A DNA stretch of 52,710 nt. It comes from Aeromonas sanarellii. GTDB taxonomy: Bacteria > Pseudomonadota > Gammaproteobacteria > Enterobacterales > Aeromonadaceae. A program made the translations under genes and the position numbers. Under the pieces are notes generated by a model. It was not told the origin of the DNA. It made no database searches and was given only the letters and a program-made list of their open reading frames with translations. Position 1 is the first letter of the stretch, and every line of letters begins with the position of its first letter. The stretch is taken from the NCBI RefSeq assembly GCF_000820085.1, contig NZ_CDBN01000042.1, forward strand, positions 1 through 52,710. The letters are read 5' to 3'. Positions 42,768 to 52,547 of the stretch are shown one piece after another.

Positions 42768-42878
42768 GACCATAGTTGGCGCCTCCCCGGACGAGGGGGT
42801 ACAGGCTTGAAAGTACCATAAAGAATCACCTTAACTGCACTCGGCTGCCAGGCGGCGGGGCGCAACCAGGAGTCCACT

Positions 42879-43634
42879 ATGTCTGATGTATTTCACTTGG
42901 GTTTGAAGAAAGCGGATCTGCAAGGCGCCACCCTGGCGATCGTTCCCGGTGACCCCGAGCGCGTGAAGCGCATCGCAGAGCTGTTGGACAACCCGGTGCA
43001 CCTGGCCAGCCATCGTGAGTTCACCACCTGGCGCGGCGAGATGGACGGCAAGGCCGTGATCATCTGCTCCACCGGCATCGGCGGCCCGTCCACTTCCATC
43101 GCGGTGGAAGAGCTGGCCCAGCTGGGCATCCGCACCTTCCTGCGCATCGGCACCACGGGGGCCATCCAGCCGCACCTGAACGTGGGCGACGTCATCGTCA
43201 CCACCGGCTCCGTGCGCCTCGACGGTGCCAGCCTGCACTTCGCGCCGATGGAGTTCCCGGCCGTGGCCGATTTCGAGTGCACCACCGCCCTGGTGAACAC
43301 CGCCAAGGAGCTGGGCTCCAGGCTGCACGTGGGCGTGACTGCCTCCTCCGATACCTTCTACCCGGGTCAGGAGCGCTACGACACCGTCTCCGGCCGCGTG
43401 GTGCAGCGCTTCCAGGGTTCCATGAAAGAGTGGCAAGCCATGGGCGTGCTGAACTACGAGATGGAGTCCGCCACCCTGCTGACCATGTGCACCAGCCAGG
43501 GCCTGCGCGCCGGCATGGTGGCTGGCGTTATCGTCAACCGTACCCAGCAGGAAATCCCGAACGCCGAGACCATGGCGAAAACCGAATCTGATGCCATCAA
43601 GATCGTGCTGGGCGCCGCCCGCAAGCTGATCTGA
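42879..43634 (+). CDS. udp: Uridine phosphorylase Udp
   Basis: The 251-residue enzyme matches Udp over its whole length: [74 protein letters not shown]. It splits uridine with phosphate into uracil and ribose 1-phosphate in pyrimidine salvage. AGGAG lies six bases before the ATG. The upstream region carries several operator-like palindromes and a CRP-like site, consistent with nucleoside-responsive control. Confidence 0.97.
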   Translation: MSDVFHLGLKKADLQGATLAIVPGDPERVKRIAELLDNPVHLASHREFTTWRGEMDGKAVIICSTGIGGPSTSIAVEELAQLGIRTFLRIGTTGAIQPHLNVGDVIVTTGSVRLDGASLHFAPMEFPAVADFECTTALVNTAKELGSRLHVGVTASSDTFYPGQERYDTVSGRVVQRFQGSMKEWQAMGVLNYEMESATLLTMCTSQGLRAGMVAGVIVNRTQQEIPNAETMAKTESDAIKIVLGAARKLI

Positions 43635-43658
43635 TAGCACCACACCGAGTGGGGGGTG

Positions 43659-43690
43659 GGGGCCGTTGCGAAAGCGCGGCCCCTATCTTT
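43659..43690 (+). terminator. Terminator-like hairpin after udp
   Basis: GGGGCCG and CGGCCCC (43659-43665, 43677-43683) form a stem, with a short GC-GAAA-GC inner pair, followed by TATCTTTAT. Confidence 0.55.
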
Positions 43691-43731
43691 ATCCGCCGCT
43701 TACCGCCCTGCTCACTCTCCCTCGACCCGCC

Positions 43732-44463
43732 TTACTCCTGCTGCCCCGTCATGGCTGCCAACGCCTCCCCAAAGGGGGCTTCGCATCGGATCTGCATGGG
43801 CTCACCGCTCACCGGATGGACAAAATCCAGGGCGCTGGCGTGCAGCATCAGCCGTGGCGCCCGCGCGCAGCCGGGCAGCCGCAGGCCGCCATAGAGATCG
43901 CAGCCCAGGATGGGGTGGCCCAGCCACTGGCTGTGGATGCGCAGCTGGTGGGTGCGGCCGGTCTCGGGCACCAGCCGTACGCGGGTCAATGGCACCGGCT
44001 GGCCTTGCACCTCCCGTGTCAGCCGCTCCACTACTCGGTAGCGGGAGCGGGCGGGCTTGCCGCTGGCGGCGCAGATGCTCATCAGCGGGAAGAGGGCCGG
44101 ATCCTTGGCGATGGGGGCGTCGACCACCCCCTCGTCCGCTGCCAGATGGCCGCACAGCAGGGCATCGTAGGCCTTGTCGACCGCCCGCAGGCTGAACTGC
44201 TGGCAGAGCCGGGCGTTGATGGCCTTGTTCCTGGCCACCACCATGATGCCGGAGGTGCCGAAGTCGAGGCGATGGACCAGGGTGCAGCCGGGGTAATCCT
44301 GTACCAGGCGGTAATGGACCGAATCGAGGTTCTGCGGGTTCTTGCCCGAGAGGCTCAGCAGGCCGCTCGGCTTGTTGATGAGCAGCAGGTGCTCATCCTC
44401 GAACAGGATCCCGATGCCGGCCTCGCAGGGCGGGGCAACGAAGGTATCGACGATGACGGACAT
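43732..44463 (-). CDS. RluA-family pseudouridine synthase
   Basis: The 243-residue enzyme has the catalytic motif HRLDFGTSGIMVV with the essential Asp, preceded by LLLINKPSGLLSLSG and followed by ETGRTHQLRIHSQWLGHPILG and RLMLHA. It resembles RluA, which modifies 23S rRNA U746 and tRNA U32, but RluC, RluD and TruC are related, so I leave the symbol open. The open frame extends upstream, but MSVIVDTFVAPP is a more normal start. Confidence 0.87.
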   Translation of the reverse strand: MSVIVDTFVAPPCEAGIGILFEDEHLLLINKPSGLLSLSGKNPQNLDSVHYRLVQDYPGCTLVHRLDFGTSGIMVVARNKAINARLCQQFSLRAVDKAYDALLCGHLAADEGVVDAPIAKDPALFPLMSICAASGKPARSRYRVVERLTREVQGQPVPLTRVRLVPETGRTHQLRIHSQWLGHPILGCDLYGGLRLPGCARAPRLMLHASALDFVHPVSGEPMQIRCEAPFGEALAAMTGQQE

Positions 44464-44655
44464 AGGGCACCCGGGCTGAGAAGGGGGAGGGATCATACCC
44501 GAATGACCGGACAGAGGCGACCACACGGCGCGCTACCGACATGGGGCGGCAAGTGATTGATCTGTTTAGCCAAGGCGTTTTGTGACCCCCTCCAGAGTTC
44601 ATCCGGCCGCGGCTTGCTAAGGTAGGGGGCCTGTCAGGTTGCACGGAGTCTGTCC

Positions 44656-45591
44656 ATGGCGTTGCCCCTTATTCTCGATTGCGATCCCGGCCACGACGAT
44701 GCCATCGCCCTCATCCTGGCGCTGGCGAGCCCCGAACTCAGGGTGCTGGCGGTCACCACCAGCGCCGGCAACCAGACGCCGGGCAAGACCCTCAACAACG
44801 CCCTGCGCATCCTCACCCTGCTCGGTCGCCACGACATTCCGGTGGCGGCGGGGGCGCCCAGGCCCCTGGCCCGGGAGCTCATCATCGCCGACAAGGTGCA
44901 CGGGGAGTCGGGCCTCGACGGCCCCAGTCTGCCGGATCCCGCCTTTGCGCCCCAGGCCATGACGGCGCTGGAGTTGATGGCCCAATGCCTGCGCGAGAGC
45001 CCGGAGCCGGTCACCCTGGTGCCGACTGGTCCGCTCACCAACATCGCCCTGTTGCTGGCGGCCCACCCCGAGCTCAAGCAGAAGATCGCCCGCATCGTGC
45101 TGATGGGCGGCGCCGCAGGGGCGGGCAACTGGACCCCGGCGGCGGAATTCAATATTTATGTGGACCCGGAAGCGGCCGATATGGTGTTCAAGTCGGGGCT
45201 GCCCATCACCATGTGCGGGCTCGACGTGACCCACCAGGCCCAGGTGATGGACGAGGATATCGAGCGGGTGCGCGCCATCCCGAACCCGGTGGCGCAGTGC
45301 GTGGCACAGCTGTTCGACTTCTTCATGATCTATCATCGGGATCCCAAGTGGGGATTTGCTGGCGCACCGCTCCACGACCCCTGTACCATCGCCTGGTTGC
45401 TGGCACCCTCCCTGTTTCATGGGGTGGAGTGCCGGGTCGACATCGAAACCTGCGGTACCCATACCCTGGGCATGACGGTGGTGGATCGCTACGATCTGAC
45501 CGGCAGGCCCGCCAATGCCTTGGTGCTGCTGGGGCTGGACAGGGTCGGCTTCATCGAACTGCTGGTGCAGCGGTTGCAAACATTTGGCTAA
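44656..45591 (+). CDS. rihA: Pyrimidine-specific ribonucleoside hydrolase RihA
   Basis: The 311-residue enzyme closely follows E. coli RihA: calcium-binding [65 protein letters not shown] and the active-site [12 protein letters not shown]. It hydrolyses cytidine and uridine to base and ribose in the cytoplasm. Its location within 1.1 kb of udp, another pyrimidine salvage gene, is notable, although an intervening minus-strand gene separates them. Confidence 0.95.
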   Translation: MALPLILDCDPGHDDAIALILALASPELRVLAVTTSAGNQTPGKTLNNALRILTLLGRHDIPVAAGAPRPLARELIIADKVHGESGLDGPSLPDPAFAPQAMTALELMAQCLRESPEPVTLVPTGPLTNIALLLAAHPELKQKIARIVLMGGAAGAGNWTPAAEFNIYVDPEAADMVFKSGLPITMCGLDVTHQAQVMDEDIERVRAIPNPVAQCVAQLFDFFMIYHRDPKWGFAGAPLHDPCTIAWLLAPSLFHGVECRVDIETCGTHTLGMTVVDRYDLTGRPANALVLLGLDRVGFIELLVQRLQTFG

Positions 45592-45620
45592 CATCTCGGA
45601 CATCGGATAAGGGGTTGGGA

Positions 45621-46097
45621 ATGTGGAAAGGGACGTTGGCGCTGCTGACATGCATGCAACTGGCGGGTTGTGCCACCCCGTTCGAGAAGATGTGGCAGGG
45701 GCTGGCGACCTGCGAGCTGGACTCCCTCCATCTCGACAGCGAGACGGGGCGCCCGGCGAATCCACAGCTTGCCATCTACACCCCCGACAAGGTGAGCGAC
45801 GGCTTTGCCTGGTACAAGCTGCATGAGGAGCTGCACGGCCTGCCCATCGTCGGTTTTCTCGTCCCCGCCTCCACCTTCGAGGTACACGCCCTCTTCGTGG
45901 ACACCCCCATCGCCAACGCGCGCAGGCTGACCCACAACGCCTATGGCAGCGAGTTTGCCGACGAGCAGCTGCACGATGAGGGGATGGCCCCCCTGTTGCT
46001 GCGCGATCCCAACAACCCCAAGCGCTCCATCATCGATTGCACCCGGGGCGAGTCGGCGGAGCCGCTGCCGGAAGAGTCCTTTGACGAAGGGGATTAA
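45621..46097 (+). CDS. Putative lipoprotein of unknown function
   Basis: The 158-residue product begins MWKGTLALLTCMQLAGCATP, a lipoprotein signal with lipobox LAGC (Cys17). The mature part is acidic with no family I recognise. Two further cysteines (TCELDS and DCTRG) may bond. It starts 29 bases after rihA, so it may be co-transcribed, but no functional link is evident. The same frame is open through rihA, but that upstream part is a shadow. A strong terminator follows. Confidence 0.72.
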   Translation: MWKGTLALLTCMQLAGCATPFEKMWQGLATCELDSLHLDSETGRPANPQLAIYTPDKVSDGFAWYKLHEELHGLPIVGFLVPASTFEVHALFVDTPIANARRLTHNAYGSEFADEQLHDEGMAPLLLRDPNNPKRSIIDCTRGESAEPLPEESFDEGD

Positions 46098-46135
46098 GCG
46101 CCCGGCGCTCGCAGAAGGGTGACCCGGCCAGACAA

Positions 46136-46170
46136 GAAAGGGGCCAGCCGCAAGGCTGGCCCCTTTCTAT
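46136..46170. terminator. Bidirectional terminator
   Basis: GAAAGGGGCCAGCC-GCAA-GGCTGGCCCCTTTC is a perfect 14-bp stem between the lipoprotein gene (plus) and the winged-helix gene (minus). Confidence 0.88.
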
Positions 46171-46195
46171 GGGAGGCAGACCAGGGGCCTGGAAA

Positions 46196-46492
46196 TCAGG
46201 GATAACCCAGGGTCTGCTTGATGACGGGCAGCTGGGCCTTGATCCAGTCAGGATTGATGGGCCCCCAGTCGCTGATGCGATAGTGACCCTGGAGATGGCG
46301 GGCCCCCTCGGTCTGCTCGAAGGCGCAGCAGATGTCGAGCTCCGCCAGGGCGCTGAGCGTGTCCTGGGCGGTGCGGCGCGGCATGCCGGTGGCGGCCATG
46401 ATGGCGGGCACGGTATCCGTGCCCTGGCTGATGAGGTGAGCCACGTAGAGCCGGCGGTAGAAGCTGGTGCGCGTCTTGCTCGGCTCGCTCAT
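46196..46492 (-). CDS. Small winged-helix protein
   Basis: The 98-residue protein has a winged helix-turn-helix pattern: FYRRLYVAHLISQGTDTVPA, then IMAATGMPRRTAQDTLSALAEL as the likely recognition region, and a C-terminal HYRISDWGPINPDWI wing. It may bind DNA, but the target is unknown. Its ATG overlaps the end of the DUF1523 gene (46489-46492), so the two form a two-gene operon. The frame is open upstream in the DUF1523 gene as a shadow. Confidence 0.72.
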   Translation of the reverse strand: MSEPSKTRTSFYRRLYVAHLISQGTDTVPAIMAATGMPRRTAQDTLSALAELDICCAFEQTEGARHLQGHYRISDWGPINPDWIKAQLPVIKQTLGYP

Positions 46493-47019
46493 ATCTCGTC
46501 CTCGAGGCGATCGAAGTAGCGCCAGGTGGCGATGGCGGCCTTGCCCATCACCAGGGCCCAGACGCCGAACCAGAACCAGCGGAAGAAGCTCCAGGTGGAG
46601 GCATCGGGCTCGGCGCTCTCGATCTTGGTGACGTTGGGGAAGAGGGAGAACATGTTCACCCGCCAGCCGTAGGAGGTGATCATGGCCAGGCGTTTCTCGA
46701 ACTCCATGGACTTGGCCTTGGCCTGGACGTCGGCGGCGTTGAACTTGAAGTAGAAGGGCCAGCCCCAGAGGGTATCCTCGTTGCGGAATACCCGGATCTT
46801 CTCGCCGGGGCGCTCGGTATAGATGTAATAGACATCCACGGTGGGGCCGTCGGCCGGGTTCTTCTGGCTGATGGGGCCGTCCTTGTCGGTGCGTTTCACC
46901 TCGACCCCTGTGATGGTGGCGATGGTGTGCTCCGGCAGATAGAAATCGAGCCAGAGTGCGGAGAGCAGGGCGATGAGGCCGAGCGCGACAAAAGCGGGTT
47001 TCTTGAACTTGAGGCTCAT
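46489..47019 (-). CDS. DUF1523 family membrane protein
   Basis: The 176-residue protein has an N-terminal membrane segment (about 8-26), the DUF1523 block VDVYYIYTERPGEKIRVFRN, EDTLWGWPFYFKFNAADVQA, and a second membrane segment at about 143-163. The function of the family is not known. Most of the protein would face the periplasm. It overlaps a winged-helix gene by four bases, which suggests a regulator-effector pair, though that is inferred. Confidence 0.82.
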   Translation of the reverse strand: MSLKFKKPAFVALGLIALLSALWLDFYLPEHTIATITGVEVKRTDKDGPISQKNPADGPTVDVYYIYTERPGEKIRVFRNEDTLWGWPFYFKFNAADVQAKAKSMEFEKRLAMITSYGWRVNMFSLFPNVTKIESAEPDASTWSFFRWFWFGVWALVMGKAAIATWRYFDRLEDEI

Positions 47020-47177
47020 GGTGTTCTCTGGGTGAGGGGGAGTGACGTGCCTCTACCATACCCATATTTGCGGATGCAGCCCAGCCCCCAATGACACCTT
47101 AAAGGCAAAAAACCGTTTTAAACGTGAGGGGGCAGACCCCGGGGCGGGGCCCGGAGTCTGTCAACGAGAGGGGAGTA

Positions 47178-48800
47178 TTACAGCTGGAACTGGGCGAGCT
47201 GCCTGCGCTGCTGTTCGGCGAGCTGTGACAGTTCGTGACTGGCGGCGGCGCTCTGACTGATGCCGGCGGCGTTCTGGTTCACTATCTCGTGGATGTTGGT
47301 GAGGTTGCGGCTGATGTCGGCGGTGACGCAGGACTGCTCCTCCGCCGCGGTCGCCACCTGGGCGTTGGCGCCATTGATCTGGTTGACCGCCTCGGTGATG
47401 CCCCCCAGCAGATCCTGCACCTCGGCGGAGAGGCGCTGGTTGTGGCCGAGGATCTCCAGGGTCTCCTGCACGCCGCTGTTGGCGCAGAGGGACTGGCTCT
47501 GCAACTGCTCGATGATGACCTGGATCTCCTTGGTGGAGTCCTGGGTTCGGGCCGCCAGCAGACGCACCTCGTCGGCCACCACGGCGAAGCCGCGACCGGT
47601 CTCGCCGGCGCGGGCGGCCTCGATGGCGGCGTTGAGGGCCAGCAGGTTGGTCTGCTCCGAGATGCTCTGAATCACCTCGATCACCTTGCCGATCTGCTCG
47701 GACTGGGACTTGAGTCTGGCCACCACGGTGGCGGCCTGCTCCAGGCTGCCCGCCATGCGGCCGTTGGCCTGGATGCTCTCGGTAAAGAGCGCCAGCCCCT
47801 GCTCGACCCGGCGGTTGGCGTCCCGCGCCAGCTCGTCGGCCAGGGCGGCATTGTGGTTGACGTTGTCGGCGGTGCTGGCCAGCTCGGTGACGGCGGAGGC
47901 CACCTGCTCGGTCTCGCTGCGCTGCTGCTGGGCATTGGCCTCGGACTGGGTCATGACGGCGGCCAGCTCGGTGGCGGCGGAGGCCACGTTGCCGCTGATG
48001 CCGGTCAGGGTCTGAATGGTGTTGCCAAGCTGGCTCAGGGTCTGGTTGATGTCCCTGGCGAGCTGGCCCAGCTCGTTGTCGCCCTCGGCCCTGGCGCGCA
48101 CGTTGAAGCGGCCGAGGGCGACGGCGTGCATCACCTCCTGCAGCTGGCCGATGGGTTGGACGATGCGCCCGGAGAGCCACCAGCCGCCGCAGAGCGCCGC
48201 CACCAGGGTGGCTCCCATCAGCAGCAGGGTCTGCAGCAGGGTGGCGTGGTAGTGGGCCTGCTCCAGGGCGATCTCCTGCTGGCTCAGCTGGCTGATGTGG
48301 GCCGACAGGGTGTCGATCTGCTTGATTAGCTGCTCCCCCAGATCGCGAAAGCGCAGCCTGGCTTGCTCATAGCTGGCGGGCTCGCCGCTGCCCTGATGTT
48401 TGGCGGCCAGCAGCGGCAGCATGTTGCTGCGGGTGTGGCCGAGGTAGGCCTGCAGGGCCGCGGCCACCTGGGTGTTGTCCTGCTCGGCCCCCGGGATCAC
48501 CAGCCGTGACAGTATGGTGCCTATCTCCTGCTCGGCGGCGGAGAGCTGGGCCGGCAACTGGGCGAAGCGCGCCTGATCGTAGAGGCCGTAGATGGCGTTG
48601 GTGCGCAGCCGGTAGGTGGCGTGGATCAGGGCGGCGATGTCGTCCTTGTGGCGGGTGACGCTGGCGGTGGTGTCGTTCATGTCACCGATCGCACCGTCTA
48701 TCTCCTGCTTGCTGACAACGGCCATCAGCAGCATCAGCAGGCTGGCAAGCAGCAGAGGGATGAGCACTTGAAGGCGAATGGAGAGATTGTTCAAAGACAT
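47178..48800 (-). CDS. Methyl-accepting chemotaxis protein
   Basis: The 540-residue chemoreceptor has a membrane segment at about 10-31, a helical periplasmic domain of about 155 residues (four-helix-bundle type, with [20 protein letters not shown]), and a second membrane segment at about 189-210. A HAMP domain and a long signalling coiled coil follow, with the hairpin tip [20 protein letters not shown] and [12 protein letters not shown]. The ligand is unknown. An upstream in-frame ATG exists, but AGGATC lies before [15 protein letters not shown], so the start at 48800 is used. The receptor would signal to the CheA/CheW encoded earlier in the window. Confidence 0.92.
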   Translation of the reverse strand: MSLNNLSIRLQVLIPLLLASLLMLLMAVVSKQEIDGAIGDMNDTTASVTRHKDDIAALIHATYRLRTNAIYGLYDQARFAQLPAQLSAAEQEIGTILSRLVIPGAEQDNTQVAAALQAYLGHTRSNMLPLLAAKHQGSGEPASYEQARLRFRDLGEQLIKQIDTLSAHISQLSQQEIALEQAHYHATLLQTLLLMGATLVAALCGGWWLSGRIVQPIGQLQEVMHAVALGRFNVRARAEGDNELGQLARDINQTLSQLGNTIQTLTGISGNVASAATELAAVMTQSEANAQQQRSETEQVASAVTELASTADNVNHNAALADELARDANRRVEQGLALFTESIQANGRMAGSLEQAATVVARLKSQSEQIGKVIEVIQSISEQTNLLALNAAIEAARAGETGRGFAVVADEVRLLAARTQDSTKEIQVIIEQLQSQSLCANSGVQETLEILGHNQRLSAEVQDLLGGITEAVNQINGANAQVATAAEEQSCVTADISRNLTNIHEIVNQNAAGISQSAAASHELSQLAEQQRRQLAQFQL

Positions 48801-48963
48801 GAAAGATCCTAACCCGAAAGAGGAACAAGGCCGCATCTTACACAGGTGCGACAATCCTTGTCACAGGGTTTTTGAGTCTGAATTCGGGCTGAACGAAAAG
48901 GTTTTTCTTGTGTTAAAAGAGTGTGCTGTGCATGATCGTCTGCTTGTTACCTGGAGGTGTAGT

Positions 48964-49596
48964 GTGTCCGACTGGATTGATCCCGCCATCTTGGCGCTCT
49001 TTGTTCCCACGTTCTTCTTTGTCTCCGTGACCCCCGGCATGTGCATGACCCTGGCGATGACCCTGGGCATGAGCCTGGGGGTGCGCCGTACCCTGCACAT
49101 GATGTGGGGCGAGCTCATCGGCGTCGGTCTGGTCTCCGTGCTCTCCGTGGTCGGGGTGGCGGCGGTCATGCTCAACTATCCGGCCCTCTTCTCGGCGTTC
49201 AAGTACGTGGGGGGCGCCTATCTGGTCTGGCTCGGCATCCAGATGTGGCAGGCCAAGGGCAAGATGGCCATCCCGGCCGACCTGTCGGCGGAACAGGAGA
49301 CCAGGCCGCTCGGGCTGGCGCTGCAGGGGTTCGTCACCGCCATCGCCAATCCCAAGGGCTGGGCCTTCATGGTTTCCCTGCTGCCCCCCTTCATCAGCGC
49401 GGCCAAGCCCATGGCACCCCAGATAGGGGCCTTGGTGACGCTCATCCTGGTCATCGAGTTCTCCTGCCTGCTGCTCTACGCGAGCGGTGGCCACACCCTG
49501 CGCCACTTCCTCGCCAGGAGCGGCAACGTCACCCTGATGAACCGGATCGCGGGCTCGCTCATGCTGTTTGTGGGCGTCTGGCTCGCCTTCGGCTGA
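48964..49596 (+). CDS. LysE/RhtB-family amino acid exporter
   Basis: The 210-residue membrane protein has six hydrophobic segments. The family start (FFFVSVTPGMCMTLAMTLGMSLG) and the segment YVGGAYLVWLGIQMWQ are visible, then FVTAIANPKGWAFMVSLLPPFI. It probably exports amino acids or related metabolites. The exact substrate cannot be assigned. A GTG at 48964 with GGAGG seven bases before it is a better start than the open frame upstream. It is divergent from the chemoreceptor gene. Confidence 0.88.
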   Translation: MSDWIDPAILALFVPTFFFVSVTPGMCMTLAMTLGMSLGVRRTLHMMWGELIGVGLVSVLSVVGVAAVMLNYPALFSAFKYVGGAYLVWLGIQMWQAKGKMAIPADLSAEQETRPLGLALQGFVTAIANPKGWAFMVSLLPPFISAAKPMAPQIGALVTLILVIEFSCLLLYASGGHTLRHFLARSGNVTLMNRIAGSLMLFVGVWLAFG

Positions 49597-49609
49597 GGCT
49601 CTCGGAATG

Positions 49610-49651
49610 AAAAATGCCACCTCCCCTGGTGAAGGGGAGGTGGCATTTTTA
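49610..49651. terminator. Strong bidirectional terminator
   Basis: AAAAATGCCACCTCCCC and GGGGAGGTGGCATTTTT form a 17-bp perfect stem around a TGGTGAA loop, between the LysE-family gene and the convergent GH84 gene. Confidence 0.93.
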
Positions 49652-49670
49652 TTGGGCGTTTGGCGATGTG

Positions 49671-50774
49671 TCAGTCGGTCAGGCAGTCGGGATCGAACAC
49701 GTATTCGCCGTCCAGCCAGCGCAGGATCTCGGCGACGCAGGCCTGATCCTGGAACGGCAGGTAGCGGGTCTTGAGATGGCTCACCTGATCAGCCGTGAGC
49801 TGGGCCAGGCCGATGTCCTGGAACAGCGGCAGGTCGGCCTGGATCATGGCGGAGATCTGCGGCCCGCAGGTGGCGTTGAGGGAGGCGTGCAGCGCCTTGT
49901 CCGGATCGTACTGGCGGCCGAGCCGGTAACTCATGGGCAGGGTGGCGAGTGGCAGCACCGAGAGGGCGGCCTGCTTCATGGGGTTGACCGCGTGGCCGGC
50001 GGTGAGATCCGCGAGCTCTGCCGGGCGGTTCTCGAAGGCGCGCAGGTGCAGGAAGCTGCTCGCCTTGCTGCCGTCGTTGACCGGGTAGTTGTCCCACAGG
50101 AACGGCTTGCGGTGCAGCCAGTCGGCCGCCTGCCTGAGGTGCGCCGCCGGGTATTCGGTGGAGCAGACCCTGGGGCCCGTCCAGAAGATGTCGATGCGCC
50201 TGTCCAGCCCCTGGCCGAGGTCGGTGAGGTAATGGGGGGGCATGGCGCCGAACACCTTCTCCAGCACGGGATCCGTCGAGTAGTAGCTGGGACAGAACAG
50301 CAGCCGGCCTGCACCGGTGTGGGCCGCGATGTCGTGGGTGATGGTGAGCTGCCAGTGGGCGAGATCCGGGGTATCCCCCTTCATGTCGTCAAACAGGATC
50401 GCCAGGATGTCGGGCTTGAGCTCCTGCTCGATGAGCCGCACCTTCTCCAGCAGGGCGGGGCGCTGGCGCTCATAGTCGTGATGGGCGCCCATGGGGCTCA
50501 GACCCACCCCGAAGGCGAGCCCGTTGTCCCGGCACTGCCCGGCGAGGCGACGCAGCGCCTCTAGCTGGTTGGCGGGCCAGGGCTGGGCCCAGTGCTTGCG
50601 CAGGTAGCCGTCTTCCTTGGGGGCGTAGAGGTAGAAGCCGTAGCCGTGGCGGGGCAGCCACTGGGCATAGCGGGCGCGGGCCTCCCAGCTCCAGCCCTTG
50701 CCGAAGAAGCCCTCGATAAGGCCCAGCTTGGGCGAGGGAGGATACAGACCAGACAACAGGGTTTGATAAGGCAT
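49671..50774 (-). CDS. GH84-type beta-N-acetylglucosaminidase domain protein
   Basis: The 367-residue protein resembles the catalytic domain of GH84 O-GlcNAcase/NAGidase enzymes: LGLIEGFFGKGWSWEARARY at the start, YGFYLYAPKEDGYLRKHW, and the catalytic Asp pair D129-D130 in ILAILFDDMKGD. Later come FCPSYYSTD, IFWTGPRVCS and FLWDNYPVNDG. Such enzymes remove N-acetylglucosamine by substrate-assisted catalysis. There is no signal peptide, so it appears cytoplasmic, unlike most secreted bacterial members. It follows nhaP2 by 45 bases on the same strand and may be co-transcribed. Confidence 0.85.
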   Translation of the reverse strand: MPYQTLLSGLYPPSPKLGLIEGFFGKGWSWEARARYAQWLPRHGYGFYLYAPKEDGYLRKHWAQPWPANQLEALRRLAGQCRDNGLAFGVGLSPMGAHHDYERQRPALLEKVRLIEQELKPDILAILFDDMKGDTPDLAHWQLTITHDIAAHTGAGRLLFCPSYYSTDPVLEKVFGAMPPHYLTDLGQGLDRRIDIFWTGPRVCSTEYPAAHLRQAADWLHRKPFLWDNYPVNDGSKASSFLHLRAFENRPAELADLTAGHAVNPMKQAALSVLPLATLPMSYRLGRQYDPDKALHASLNATCGPQISAMIQADLPLFQDIGLAQLTADQVSHLKTRYLPFQDQACVAEILRWLDGEYVFDPDCLTD

Positions 50775-50819
50775 GGGTCACTCCCTTCTCACTGAGTAAT
50801 GGCAACTTATGGCCGGTGC

Positions 50820-52547
50820 CTAGACGGGGTCTTCTTCCAGGAAGCGCACCCCTATCTTGCGGGGCTCGCCCTCTTCCATTTCCGCCACGGTCCAGAGCAG
50901 CCCCTGCCAGGCGACGTGGTCACCGACAACCAGATTATCGCCCAACTGATGGGCAATAAAATCGCCGAGCGTCTGATCCGCCACCTCGCTCACATCCAGC
51001 CCGTAGAGGGGGGCCAGATCCACCAGCCTGGCGGCGGCCTCCAACAGGAAGTCGCCGAAGAAGCGCGGACCCAGATCCTGCTCGGGGGCCTGGCTGAACA
51101 GCTGGCCGAGGGCGGGCAGATCGCGCTCGTGGCCGATGACGCAGAGGATGTCGTCGGACTGCAGCCGGGTACTGCCCGAAGGGTGCAGCAGCTCCTGGCC
51201 GCGGAACAGGGCACAGATGCGGGTCCCCTGGGGCATGCGCAGCTCCCGCAGGGGGGAGCCGATGCACCACTTCTCGGCGCTCAGGCGATAGACGAAGGTC
51301 TCCCACTGGCTGTCGAGATCGATCTCCAGGCCCGAGCGGTTGATGGGGGAGGGCGGGGCCGGCACCTCGACCCGCGCGAGGCGGGAGGCGAGCGGCAGCG
51401 AGCTGCCCTGCAGGATGAGGGAGACCAGCACCACGAAGAAGGCGACGTTGAAGTAGAGCTGGGCGCCCGGCAGTCCCGCCATCATGGGGAAGACCGCGAG
51501 GATGATGGGCACGGCGCCGCGCAGTCCCACCCAGGAGATGAACCAGCGCTCGCGGGGGGCGAAGTTCTTGAACGGCAGCAGGCCGATCCACACCGACACC
51601 GGGCGGGCAAAGAGGATCATCCAGGTGGCCAGCGCCAGTGCCGGCAGGGCGATGGGCAGCAGGTTGCTCGGGGTGGCGAGCAGCCCCAGCACCAGGAACA
51701 TGCCGATCTGGCTGAGCCAGGTCAGACCGTCCAGTACGGAGAGGGTGGTGCTGCGGCTGCGCAGGGAGAGGTTGCCGAGCAGCAGGCCGGTAAGGTAGAT
51801 GGCGAGGATGCCGCTGCCCCCCACCGCCGTGGTGAGGGCGAAGATGAGCAGGCCGCCGCTCACCGTGAGCAGGGGGTAGAGGCCCGGAGCCAGGCGGGCC
51901 GTGTTGATGAGCTTCCACAGCAGCCAACCCCCCGCGAGACCGATGCCGGCGCCCAGGCCGAACTGCTTGATGAGTTGCAGCAGCAGGAAGCCGGCGTCCA
52001 GCCCCTGCTGGGCGGTGGCCAGCACCTCGATCAGGGTGACGGTGAGGAAGACCGCCATGGGATCGTTGCTGCCCGATTCGATCTCCAGGGTCGCGCTGAC
52101 CCGCTCGTTGAGGCTGCGCCCGCCGAGCAGTGAGAAGACCGCCGCCGCGTCGGTGGAGCCGACGATGGCGCCGATCAGCATCCCCTGCAGCAGGTTGAGA
52201 TCGAACAGCCAGGCGGCGGCAAGACCCGTCAGGCCTGTGGTGATGGCCACCCCGACGGTGGCCAGCGACAGGGCGGGCCAGAGCGCCACGCGAAACGAGG
52301 AGACCCGGGTGCGCATGCCGCCGTCGAGCAATATGATGGCGAGCGCCAGGTTGCCCACCAGGTAGGCGACCGAGTAGTCGGCGAAGTGGATGCCGCCGGG
52401 GCCATCCTCACCGGCCAGCATGCCGACGGCGAGGAAGATGACCAGAATGGGGATGCCGACCCGGGACGAGAGTGCGCTCAACAGGACACTGGCTCCCACC
52501 AACAGGGCACCGATAAAGAAGAAACTGTTGATGGTGGTGGCATCCAA
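50820..52547 (-). CDS. nhaP2: K+/H+ antiporter NhaP2 (CvrA)
   Basis: The 575-residue protein has a CPA1-type antiporter membrane domain with about 12 segments ([47 protein letters not shown]), then a TrkA-C-type regulatory domain and a CorC/HlyC-type C-terminal domain. It closely follows E. coli NhaP2, which exports K+ in exchange for protons. The E. coli protein begins MDATTI, and here TTG-GAT-GCC-ACC-ACC encodes the same start. GAGGAG lies seven bases before this TTG (52555-52560), so the start is TTG at 52547 and not the upstream ATG. Confidence 0.95.
   Translation of the reverse strand: MDATTINSFFFIGALLVGASVLLSALSSRVGIPILVIFLAVGMLAGEDGPGGIHFADYSVAYLVGNLALAIILLDGGMRTRVSSFRVALWPALSLATVGVAITTGLTGLAAAWLFDLNLLQGMLIGAIVGSTDAAAVFSLLGGRSLNERVSATLEIESGSNDPMAVFLTVTLIEVLATAQQGLDAGFLLLQLIKQFGLGAGIGLAGGWLLWKLINTARLAPGLYPLLTVSGGLLIFALTTAVGGSGILAIYLTGLLLGNLSLRSRSTTLSVLDGLTWLSQIGMFLVLGLLATPSNLLPIALPALALATWMILFARPVSVWIGLLPFKNFAPRERWFISWVGLRGAVPIILAVFPMMAGLPGAQLYFNVAFFVVLVSLILQGSSLPLASRLARVEVPAPPSPINRSGLEIDLDSQWETFVYRLSAEKWCIGSPLRELRMPQGTRICALFRGQELLHPSGSTRLQSDDILCVIGHERDLPALGQLFSQAPEQDLGPRFFGDFLLEAAARLVDLAPLYGLDVSEVADQTLGDFIAHQLGDNLVVGDHVAWQGLLWTVAEMEEGEPRKIGVRFLEEDPV

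Noticed and set aside
44679..45620. An apparent N-terminal extension of the lipoprotein through rihA
   Set aside because: The extension is the shifted frame of rihA. A normal lipoprotein signal and a start with GGGG upstream begin at 45621.
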